In this document: positions 23,214 to 33,409 of the stretch, one piece after another
How the letters are laid out: each line of letters begins with the position of its first letter
Position numbering within the stretch: position 1 is the first letter of the stretch
Source of the DNA: Narthecium ossifragum
Lineage: Eukaryota > Streptophyta > Magnoliopsida > Dioscoreales > Nartheciaceae
NCBI GenBank assembly: GCA_963920575.1
Contig: OY986969.1
Span: 8,181,096 to 8,245,095, forward strand
Length of the DNA stretch: 64,000 bases
Direction: 5' to 3'
Made by a program: the position numbers and the translations under genes
Notes under the pieces: generated by a model
The model's input: the letters and a program-made list of their open reading frames with translations, nothing else
What the model was told of the DNA's origin: nothing
Databases searched by the model: none

Positions 23214-23427
23214 ACATATGTGTATGCTATAGTGACAACAAAACTTGTCACTACAAGTATAGCTATAAGTGGCAAGCCACATTTGTTGTCACTAACGTAT
23301 TAGCGATGGATACACAAGCGACAACTCTTGTTGTCATTAGGATCGTCACTAAAAAGACATCAGTGATGAGAACTCTATCTTCTAGGACACATAGTGTGGT
23401 CCATGAATGCGTTTTTTTCTTGTTGTG

Positions 23428-26172
23428 ATCGAAGAAGTCAAGCGCACTGTTTTTGTTATGGCTAGGAACAAATGCCCTGAGCCCGATGGCCTATCAGCGG
23501 AGTTCTTCATTCACAATTGGGATGTGGTAGGAGCTGATTTCACTTATCTGATCATGGATTTTTCCCTTAACTGCCGGCTTCCACCCTCCTGGCATGAGAC
23601 TTTCATATCTCTAGTCCTGAAATACAAGTTCCCAAGGAATGTTAAAGATTTTCGACCAATCAACCTCTCCAATGTTGGATATAATGTTGTGACATCTATC
23701 CTAGGCAACCGATTGGAGAGGGCTCTACAGGATATGATCAGTCCTGACCAATTTGCTTTTATCCAAGGCAGGAGCATCTTCGATAGTATCGCAACTGCCA
23801 ACGAGGTGATGCATTCTATGGCAAGCGCACCCAGGATGAGGAGTTTAATTGTTCTGAAAGTCGACCTGATGTCTTCCTTCGACTGGGTCCGTTAGGATTT
23901 CTTGGAGGAAATCATGAAGAAGATGAACTTCCCTCTCACTTGGATTAATCGGGTGATGTGTTGAGTCAGGGGAACCAAATATTCCTTCATTGTCAAAGGC
24001 AGAGTGTAGAGCCGCGTGATTCCTAAATGCGGACTATGACAAGGCATCACCTTAGTTGTTTCTTCTTGTGCAGGAGGTGTTCTCTCACATACTAGACAAG
24101 CCTAGCTATCGGTTGGAAGGTCTCAATTTTCGACAATCAAACTTCTCCCTCTCCCATCTCTTGTACGCCGACGACTATTTGATTGTCACCTGAGGCACTT
24201 GTTTGGAGGACCGGTGACTTCAGCAAAAGCTTCTCTACTTCAAGTTTTTGAGCGGCCTCGAGGTGAATCCCTCAAAGTCTAGAATCAGATTAGGTAGTTG
24301 ACAAGAGCCATAGAATTACTATCCTTGGGATTCTGGGTGTTGTTGAAGTCAAGGGCACTTGGAATTATCTTGGAGTGCCAATCAGCCACAAGAAGCTCCG
24401 CATTGCTGATTTCTCCAGCCTGGTTGACAAAATGGCAAGCAAAGTTGTATCTTGGTAAGGGAAAAAGATCTATGAATTAGGGAGATTAGTTCTTCTAAAA
24501 TATATCCTCCAAGCTATTCCAGTTTATGCAACGACAACCTCAAGCATCCATGTTGTTGTGATCAAACGCATGGAGAGAATCTGGTGTAGCTTCTTGTGGA
24601 AAGGCCGCGGGGGGGAAATCGGGCAGATGGTTTGGCGTGGTGTATGCAAACCCAAAGAGGTTGGTGGCCTCGGCATCATAGACTTCAGACTATTGCAGAG
24701 GGCCCTCAAACTGAAGCGAGCGGAGGTATTCTTGAAGCCTTAGCTTTCGATCTAGACCCAACTAGCCAAAACCAAGTATAATTCGGATGGTGTTCTACCA
24801 ACTTCCAAAGGCCTTAAGGGGGGATCCAACCATTGGAAGTCTATCTACATAGCTGCCGATGACTTGAAGCTGGGAATCAAGTGGCGCCCAGAGGAGGACA
24901 GCCAGATCAGAGTTCTTGATGATAGTTAGGTATTGGACGAGCCACTCTGACTATGTCCATCCCTCTACAGCACATGCACTATTGATGATCTTATGGTAGG
25001 GGAACTTGACAGCCGATGGAGCTTGGGATAGGAGGAAAGTAAATGCTTTGTTCCTTCCGGACCTTGTAGCGGCTATCGAAGGCTTAGCTATTGGAGCAAC
25101 AGATGATTAGAGATGGTACTTCAACAAAGAGGGCATTGTTACCTCAGCTTCAGCCTACCAGATGCTGCTACACATATTTAGATTTCTCACGCGCGATGTT
25201 CTGGATGAGTGTTGGTCCAACATCTGGCGTTTACCTGTGAGCTCACGCGTGAAGACCTTCATCTGGAAGGCCTTATGGGGGAAGCTACCGGTTCATGAGA
25301 AGTTGTGGAAGCTGGGCATCTCACCAGATCATGAGTGTCCCCGCTTTGGAGCGAACGACGAGTCAATCGCCCATGTTTTTTTTGATTGCCAGGCCACGAG
25401 GAGTGTCATTGACAAACGTTTGCTGCAAGTAGGGGTGGGAATCTGCAACTGGGATGCTGGAAACCTCGTCGGAGCCCTCCTCCGATCCTCCAACCGGCCA
25501 TAAATCCGTAGATGCAAGGCTTATATAGCATATGGACTTTGGCTTGGATGGAAGAATCGCAATCTAGCGATTTTCGAGGGGAAGCATGACTCGTCGGAAT
25601 TCTTGGCACGGAGAGCAGCCCGACTTTCTGATGAAGTGTTGAGGAAGGGAGCAACCGTCACCCAACCACAGAACAGTCAGGGATACCAGGTCTGCCAGGT
25701 TGATGCATCTTGGGACTGCCAAAATGGTTATTCAGCTGTTGGAGTAATTGGCTGTGACAGCTTGGGAGGGTGTGAATGGGTTCACGAAGAGTGCATGTTG
25801 ATGGAGAATGTTGTTGAAGCTGAGCTCGCAGCGATCTTTAAAGGAATGGAGTGGTCAAAGGCGCATCAAAGAGCCAAGATTGTCATCGAGTCAGATGTGA
25901 AAGATGTTGTCAATATTGTAAATGGACATAGAGTTTGGCCCAAAGGGATGTAAGGAATTGTTAGGACGATTTGGCGACTTATGAATTCCTTCGAGTCGGT
26001 ATTAGTCTTGTATATACCGAAGTCTTCTAATGTTAGGGCAGATAAGGTAGCAAAGTGGTGTAGATTTGAAAGCACCGGTTTTGACTGGTGACTTGAGGAT
26101 GGGCTACATGCCCTAGCTCGAGTGCTGTAAATAAATTTTCTTAGCCCTTGGGCTCATCTCTTCAAAAAAAAA
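23428..26172 (+). mobile_element. L1-type LINE, 3' segment (RT, zinc-binding domain, RNase H, poly-A)
   Basis: Continues the LINE broken at 2698. In order: reverse transcriptase (RNKCPEPDGLSAEFF; FRPINLSNVGY; DQFAFIQGRSIFD; catalytic LLYADDYLIVT at about 24161-24190), the RT zinc-binding domain (about 25180-25420, WKALWGKLPVHEKLW, HVFFDC), and a type I RNase H-like domain (about 25690-25930, VDASWD, EAELAAIFKGMEW, IESDVKDVVN). It ends in a short A-tract at 26164-26172 after a non-coding tail. Many stops (for example 23893-23895, 25501-25503, 25951-25953) make it dead. Own length with the 5' segment is ~3.6 kb. Confidence 0.92.
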
Positions 26173-26442
26173 ATGCTAATATTTCCCATTATATATACTC
26201 ATAAATTTGTTCTTGTATACATTGATACACAATATCTGTTTCACAATCCATAGAGATGTAGTCCTTTAATACGTGCATGCATACTCAGACAACCATCGCA
26301 TCTGGAGACAACTCTATCGCGTCCTTTAATACATATGCTCATGCACATTGTTTCAATGCAATAATTCGGACTAAAATTGAACTCCTTTGCGTCTTGCTAT
26401 ACGCACCGACCAAGCATGTTACAGGATCGATCCATTTCAGAC
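26173..26442. other. Short unique spacer between LINE and gypsy element
   Basis: AT-rich. The phrase CGTCCTTTAATAC recurs (about 26262 and 26320). No gene is seen. Confidence 0.5.
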
Positions 26443-27648
26443 TGTTAGAACAGAAATCTAACCGTTGACCGGTCAAATAGTCAAAGTCAAAATCTGCTCT
26501 ACACTTAAGTATAAGATGATTGTAGTTAAGTTCTACTCCTTCAAACGACGTTCGAACAGAGGTGTCAAGTTGAATGGAAATCTAGATTAAACCTAATTTA
26601 ATAATCTAATTAAAAGCTAATTATCTAGATTAACTTAAAATAGTCTAAATTAACCAAAGGAAAAACATAAGTTATCTAATATTATGAAATTAATTAAATA
26701 AAACCTTAGAGATCATCCTAAGTTACTAAATCCAGAGAAAGCATATTTAAATCTATTGGTTAAATTAATCTAATTCTAGAAGATAAAAAAACCTCTAATA
26801 CTAAATTAATCTAAAGAAATGCAGTAAAGAACTATCTAAGAAATGAGGAAGAAAGCATAACTATCTAAACATAGATTAGCCATCTAAAACAGTAATCTAA
26901 ACTACTTTAAGCAGAAAAGATTAACTAAATATTGAAGAAACGAAGCCATTACATTAAAAAAATCAACTTACAGAAAGCATCTTAAAGAACAATAAGAAAA
27001 TCCATGCGTGCAGGCTCTGTGTTTGGTTTGCGAGAGTCATTACACAGTGAAAGAGAAAGGTATTTATACTAGAGCAGTTCAACTGCTTCGTCCAGCTCGT
27101 TCTCCATCGTCTTCCATCTTTCACTCTGGATGAGCCGCGTGTCCCATGTTCTCCGATATTTTCTCGTTTCTGCATTCTTTGCTCTGGCCTATGACAGTTG
27201 CGTCTGGGCGATGACGGTTGCGTCGGGTCGGTGAGCTTGTGTATTGTAACGTCGTCTTTCTTGATTGTTGTCTTTGCCTAATCTGTCTCTTCATCGTCCA
27301 AAGTTCATAACTTGCTGTCTTTGAATGAACTAAGTCTTTGGTCGATGACCTGTCACTGCTTTTGACCGATAACCTTCTTGTGTAAGGAAGATCATCGTTC
27401 TTAGTTAACAATGTCATCGTTGTTAGATCGTTATCGCCCTTGACTGATGATTTCTTTATGTGGACACAATCATCATTCTTGATTGATGATTTTTCTCTTT
27501 GGGCGATGATCTTAATCGATGATTTCGTTCTTTGGGCGACGATCTTATCTTTGAGCGATATCGCCCAATTGAGTTTAAAAGTTTGTCGGTCATTCTTCTT
27601 GTGCTGACATGTTAATTATTTATTGGTTAGCCATTATATTGGCTAACA
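26443..27648 (-). repeat. 3' LTR of the Tat element
   Basis: 1206 bp, direct repeat of 45856-47076. It keeps a TATA box TATAAATA on the minus strand (27068-27061), unlike the 5' LTR copy. Confidence 0.95.
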
Positions 27649-28030
27649 TTTTTCCCCCCATGCGGTACTCGAGGAGTTTGAATTTATGACAAGATGACCG
27701 CATCTGATACGATTTGACGGCTTGCTTGTTAACCACTAAAGGCTAATCATGAGCATTCTCTGGGAAACAGAATCGCCGTTCCGTTTTCCTCCTTTATCCA
27801 TATATTTTGATATTCCGCATTTAATGCACCATCTTTATTTGACATGTATACCCTTTTAACCATACTCCTTTGGCGCGAAAGAACATTATTGGTCTACTGT
27901 TAGGGCTTCAGCGTTCTTTCTTCTCTCATAGTCGTGGCACTTAGGCTTTTTCTTCCTCCTCCTGTGAGTTTGCAGAAATCGGAGAGTTCTTCTTCTTCTT
28001 CTTCTCCATTAAACTTTTCCGTTCATCGTT

Positions 28031-31000
28031 ATGGTTCGTGAACTTAAAGCTGTTGAGGAGGTGCACAAGGAAGCTTGCAAGGCCTTCGCGGAGTTCAATG
28101 AGATTTTGAGATCAGATGAAGCAAGAGGGACATATCTGGTCAGGACGGGAGATTCTTCTTCCAGGTTCTTTTCTTTGGGTCCTTGCTTTATTTCTGATCT
28201 TTTACCTTCTCTTTCCTCCGATCTTCAAGTTGTCGTTCATAGCTTTTCGCTTTCCGGTGATCTTCCCTTATCTCAAGAACTTAATCTTTCAACCCTTTCT
28301 TCCAAGAATCCCATTACACCATGGCCTTTGACCGATGACAAGTTCATCAAGTGGCATAGTAGAATGATCAATCATTTAGATTCCCAGAAATTTTTTTCTG
28401 ATGCTGGCATTGTGGATTTCTTGGATTTGAGCACTAGGGTTCCTGCTCAAGAGCCCAACTTACTTTGGTCGTCGTTCCTTTTTTGGTCGACAAAGTATAA
28501 CAACTTTGTTTTTCCTTGCGACACTCTTTCCATTACCCTTCTTGACATCGCTTTTTTGACTGGTCTCTCTCCTATCGGCGATCTTATATCGGCCAATATA
28601 GAGTTTTATTCTCGGCATACGGTTTTTTATTCTGATAAAAACTATGGTGTTTTTATCAATGCGTATGCCAAACTTGATGAGACCGATGAGCCACCAAATG
28701 CCAGAGAACGACTAGCGTTCATTTATTACTGGCTTTGTAAATTTGTTCTCTGTCTCCCTGCTAAGAGACTAGTTATGAAAAAAAAAACGGTCTCACCCAA
28801 GCTATTGTTTCTGGAAAACAAGTCTTTTCTCTTTCTACCTTTATCTTATCGGCCATATACAGAGGCATCTACCTTACTCTCGAGTAATTGAGAGATGGTG
28901 GAAGTCTTACTGGTTTTGGCCCTCTTTAGATCATCCAACTATGGCTTAGAGCCTATTTTCCTGGACTCCACTTACCTCCATCTTCTTCATCGGCCAGAAC
29001 TCAAGGTTATTTGTATCTTTCTTCATCGTTCATTCCCAAATCCCTCCAGCATACCTTTGATTATTTTTATACCTTATCCAAATTTTCTTCCTATCGTCCT
29101 TTCAACCATAATTCTCACCCAGCTTGTATTCGTCCACTTCTCGATCTGTCGGCCAATTTGGACGATGAGGATAAAAAATTGGTCAGGGCCCGTTTCTTAG
29201 TAGGCCGAGATCTACACTTCGACATGTCGTGGGCTAAGGCCAACAACAAATGCGGAGTAGAAGTCTATGCTCCAAACTTTGTCACTCGCCAGTTTGGACT
29301 GAAGGAAGCTTGGCCAGATCCTCCTTATTTTAGCTATAACATAATAGCTAAAGGTCGATCTGTCTTCCACAACCTCGATAGGGTAATTACTGTGGAGAAG
29401 AGAGATATAGCGCTCTGTAAGCGTTTTCAGCTTACACATTTTGAAGCAGTGGCCGACATCGATTCTGTCATCGCTGATATTTGGAGCTCGGCCATCAAAG
29501 AGCGTCTCTTCTCTCGAGACAAGAATGATGTTTTCAACAATTTTGTTCCTCCCAAGAAGTTGGGACGTAAGAAGGAAGCCTTGGAACACGCTGAGCAAGA
29601 AGATAGACCTCAGAAGAAAAGGAAGGTTGCTGCTTCCGCTGGCAAGGGTGGAGAATCATCCAAAAAGAGACGTGGAAAGTCTACTGAAGAGACTTCATCT
29701 CGTAAGAAAAAGAGGATATCAATTGGTGAATCCAGGATATCTCCATTGGCTTAGAGGCCTTTGGTCGAGGAGACAATGGTCGATGAAGTAACGGCTGAAG
29801 AGGTAGTGGTCGAGGAAGTAATAGCGGAGAGATCTGAGAAACAAACCCGCTCATCTTCAGCAGTAGGAGAGGATGCAGGCTCGCCAGATAGCCAGCAAAC
29901 AATTCATTTTGCTTTTGCTTCCAAGTAAGTATCTTTGTCCGCTATCTTGTGTTTCTCCATCTTTATATTTCAAACTTACTCTTATTTGTTTTGCAGAGAA
30001 AGATCGGATTCTTCTACTCCCTCGCACCTTTTATCTCCTTCTAGTTCTCCCTCCAACTTGGGCTAGGAGGCTGCTTGTGAAGGAACTGAGAAGGATCCTG
30101 GCGTTGTCTCCATTCAGGTTGAACTTTTGACGGAACAAGTATATGTTCATCCTTGAATAAAAATTTGTGTTCACCAATAGTTTAACACATTTGATCACTG
30201 TTTTTCTTAATGATTTGTTTTATTGACCTTTTCTCGTTTCTATGTTAACACCTTCTAATAAAGAAAACATCATCATTTCATCGTCCGAAGAAGAAAGACG
30301 AGATGATGTTAACGTCGAAGATATTTTCGACGTTCTCAACCTTACTCCAAGCAGACCAGGTTTGTCACCTATCGGTCAGATGCTTGTTTATGGTCCATAT
30401 AATCTTTTAAGGGACCTTAGTGATATTCAACTATCATCTGAAACAGCTTCTTCTGGTGTATCGACCTTACAACCTTTGGTCGAGACATCACCTGTTCCGG
30501 AGCTATCAACCAGTGACGTTCAACATAATGTCGATGTGCCCCCCAACACTTCAACAATAAACATTTCTGTAACTACGCCTGCTCCAACTCCCATTATGCC
30601 ACAAACGACGATGGTCGATGATACTTTGGCAATTGTACCCGTCATCACGCCATCGACATCGTTCAGCACTCCGCAAATGAGTTCATCCACTTTTGCTTCA
30701 GATGTGGTATGAGTTCAGTCTTAGCTAGTCAAATTCATTTTTATGATCGCTATCGATCATGACCTTTAATTATGCCAAACTTTAGGACGATATGGTTGAC
30801 TTGGTCAATTCCATCCATTCTCTGAATGAGTCATGGCGAGCTCGCCTTTCTGAAAAAACAAACAGCCTCTGGTCCTGCATCTATCCAACAAGGTCGACAT
30901 CATGATCTCAGACAAGCATTGGCTGATTGCATGATCATTTTGGACAAGCTGCCAGAGGAAGACTTTTCAGCATCAAACTACAATATTCTTGAGAGGTCGA

Positions 31001-31503
31001 CTGCTGTATTCTTGACGATTGATCCTGAAGTCTTAGGTCTTTCGGCTGAGGAAATAGATGACATCCAAAGCATAAAGCTGATGATTGAAAGCTTTGATAC
31101 AGAAAGGAAGAACTTAACCAACGAGCTCGTCCTTGTTGGAGAATGTCGAGAGCGACGAGCACTCTTAAAAAACAAGATCAACAATAGGATTAATTAGCTG
31201 TCTGCGAACTTGGATGCCATCGCCGAGAGAGAATCACCTATTTCCAGAGTTGATACTCAAATCAAAGAGCTAGAAGAACAAATTCTTCAACTTAAGAAGC
31301 AAAGGAATTATCTCATCAAAGAGAGTAGACAAATCAACCAAGAAAGCAATAGAGATATAGAAGAGTATGATGTCGTTGAAGCTGACTCTTCCAAGGATCG
31401 CCAAATTGAAATCAACGCTGAGTTGGTCAAGCACAAGCATCGGCGTAAAGCGTTCAGAGAAAAAATCGCTCGCATCTCGCAACAACTCTATCTAAGGAGA
31501 TAA
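28031..31503 (+). pseudogene. Antisense plant mobile domain (PMD) gene inside the Tat element
   Basis: Runs opposite to the retrotransposon, between integrase and 3' LTR. The N-terminal ~570 codons match the plant mobile domain (aminotransferase-like PMD, MAIN/MAIL-type family): SSKNPITPWPLTDDKFIKWH, LLDIAFLTGLSPIGD, RLAFIYYWLCKFVL, then LWLRAYFPGLHLP, KCGVEVYAPNFVTRQFG. A frameshift lies in the A-run near 28780, with stops at 28885 and 28927; the frame is then open from 29011 to 29751 and ends in a Lys/Arg-rich basic stretch. Intron-like segments follow: 29925-29996 (GTAAGT...TTTTGCAG) keeps the frame across, another is possible before 30242, and 30712-30785. The tail (30826-31503) is helical and coiled-coil-like. 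Family function in retroelements is unknown. This copy is broken. Confidence 0.85.
29925..29996 (+). other. Predicted intron in the antisense PMD gene
   Basis: 72 bp, donor GTAAGTATC and acceptor TTTGTTTTGCAG. Removing it joins Ser-Lys to Glu-Arg-Ser in one frame. On the retrotransposon's sense strand these signals do not work, so they mark antisense transcription. Confidence 0.75.
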
Positions 31504-31745
31504 TTTGTAAATGTTGAATTGATGGCCGATCATTTTGTAATGAACAAATATTTTGCTAATTGCTATCGTCCATTTTTAAGGACGTCTTTTTCTTCTATGC
31601 TTTTATTTTACATTGATGGGTAATACCTTTTAAGGTATCGACCATTTATCATTGATCGATGTAACCCACCGTCGATAGTCCTTAGTTGATATGACCCATT
31701 TGGCAACACTTGATCGACCAACTATGGTCCTTCTCAGTTGGGCGA

Positions 31746-33038
31746 CTACTTTTCGTATTTAAGGTCATTCTGATCTATAGGTAAGATCATTTTCCAAACT
31801 AAGTCTTCTTCTTGAAAGTCTTTTGATACGACTCTCTTATTATAAATATCGACCACTTTCAACTTTTGTGCCTCTTTGTTTTCTAAAGCGATAGCTCGTT
31901 GTTCGTCGAGCTTCAAAAGATTATACATTAATGCTTCTTCATACTCTTCACTAGTTGAGTGATCTTGTTCTAAAACTCTGGGCGATAGAACATTTATCTC
32001 AGCTGGCAGAACCGCCTCTTGACCATATACCAATTGATAAGGCGTAACCTTAGTACTAGACTTAGGTGTAGTTCTATGTGCCCATAACGCTCTTAGTAAT
32101 CCTTCATGTCATTGTCTTGGGTTATCGTCCATCATCTTTCTTATAATTGACTTGATGGTTTTATTGGACGCTTCAGCTTGTCCATTAGACTAGGCATAAT
32201 AAGGTGTAGAATTGGCCATATTAATTTTATACTCGGCCAAAAAATTCTTTACCTTAGAACTTACAAACATTGTCCCTTGATCGGACACAATTGTTTGTGG
32301 AATGCCAAATCTACATATGATATTCTCCCACATAAAGTTTATCACTTGATCATCAGAAACTGTTTTTAATGGAATAGCCTCTACCCATTTGGTAAAATAA
32401 TATGTTGCCACAATTACAAACTTGTGCAACATAGATGATGGAGGATATATTTTTCCTATAATGTCTATCGCCCAACATCTGAATGGTCATGGCTTTACAA
32501 TGATCGATAACTCACTCACTGGTGCTCGCTGTAATAGGCCATGCCTTTGGCACGATTCACATCCTTTTGCATATGTGGCACATTCCTTCCCCATGCGCGG
32601 CCAATAAAAACCACTGCACATTATTAGCCAGCGTATTTTTATGCCAGATTGATGTGCCCCAAAGACACCATTATGTATCTCGGCCATTGTCAATTTTGCT
32701 TCATCGGGACTTAAGCATCGCAATAAAATCCCATTTGGTCGACGCTTATATAAAACGTCGTTTTGTAAAAAATAGTGTATCGCTTTAAGACGGATTTTTC
32801 TATCGACCTTAAGCGATGGATTTTGCAGAAAAGCGACGATTGGGGTACGCCAATCTTGTTGGCCATCGATTATGAAATCACTCTATAGCAGTATGTATCG
32901 TGCCATAAGTAAAATCGGCTATGCCCCCAAGTGTTTCAACACTTTATAGCCAGATGCTATTTGGGCGAGGGTGTTAGCTTCATCGTTATGCAATCTTGGG
33001 ACAAAAAGTAACTCAAAATCGTTAAAGTGATTTAATAA
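31746..33038 (-). pseudogene. Tat integrase with H2C2 zinc finger
   Basis: Zinc-binding HHCC at ~32575-32680 (HNGVFGAHQ, then CESCQRHG). The catalytic core has Asp in AIDIIGKI, Asp in VSDQGTMF and Glu in NGQAEASNK, then RALWAHRTTPKSST and YQLVYGQEAVLPAE. Stops interrupt it, including one just before SNGQAEASNK (~32187) and one before HEGLLRALW (~32108). Integrase inserts the cDNA; this copy is inactive. No chromodomain is seen at the end, as in Tat elements. Confidence 0.92.
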
Positions 33039-33409
33039 CTATAGACCGATTTGATGAAATGGAATTAGTATATCGCTCGGGAACTTATAATGTCCTAGTA
33101 GATGATTTATCACCAAATGTGAATCGCCATTAATTTGCACATTGGACACTCCTAAGTCCAATAAAATTTCAAAGTCGATGATTAACGCTTCATATTCAGC
33201 CTGATTATTGGTGCATAACTGCGACAGTGTATACGCAAATTTATATTTGCGTCCAATGGGCGATAGGATTGTGATCCCAAGGCCTGCTCCATTGACAGTT
33301 TTAGAACCATCAAAATACATCGTCCATGGAATGAGCGATACAATGTTGATCTCTCGCTCTAATTCCTTTGGTATATCCACACAAGGGTAATCAGCTAAGA
33401 AATCGGCCA
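33039..33409 (-). pseudogene. Second (archaeal-type) RNase H domain of the Tat element
   Basis: Catalytic-type residues remain: Asp in MYFDGSKTVNGAG, Glu in NNQAEYEALI, Asp in INGDSHLVINHL. It lies between the gypsy RNase H and integrase, the position seen only in Tat/Ogre-type elements. Its first codons are joined to the RT segment after removal of the solo LTR at 33410-35982. Confidence 0.9.

Larger units (their letters stand above)
2699..23427. mobile_element. CACTA (En/Spm-type) DNA transposon, non-autonomous, swollen by nested insertions
   Basis: Left end CACTATAAGAAAATGG and right end (reverse complement) CACAACAAGAAAAAAACG form the terminal inverted repeat. Both are flanked by the 3-bp duplication atc (2696-2698 and 23428-23430), as CACTA elements make. 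Subterminal regions (about 2720-2960, 15110-15440, 23219-23410) are packed with TAGTGACAA / TTGTCACTA motifs in both orientations, the usual transposase-binding architecture. After removing the nested elements the CACTA body is about 3.4 kb. No TNP2-like transposase is recognisable, so it depended on a partner. It interrupts a LINE between the linker and reverse transcriptase. Confidence 0.93.

Noticed and set aside
28031..31503. Free-standing host PMD gene
   Set aside because: It is bounded by the retrotransposon's integrase and 3' LTR with no separate target duplication, and contains stops and frameshifts.
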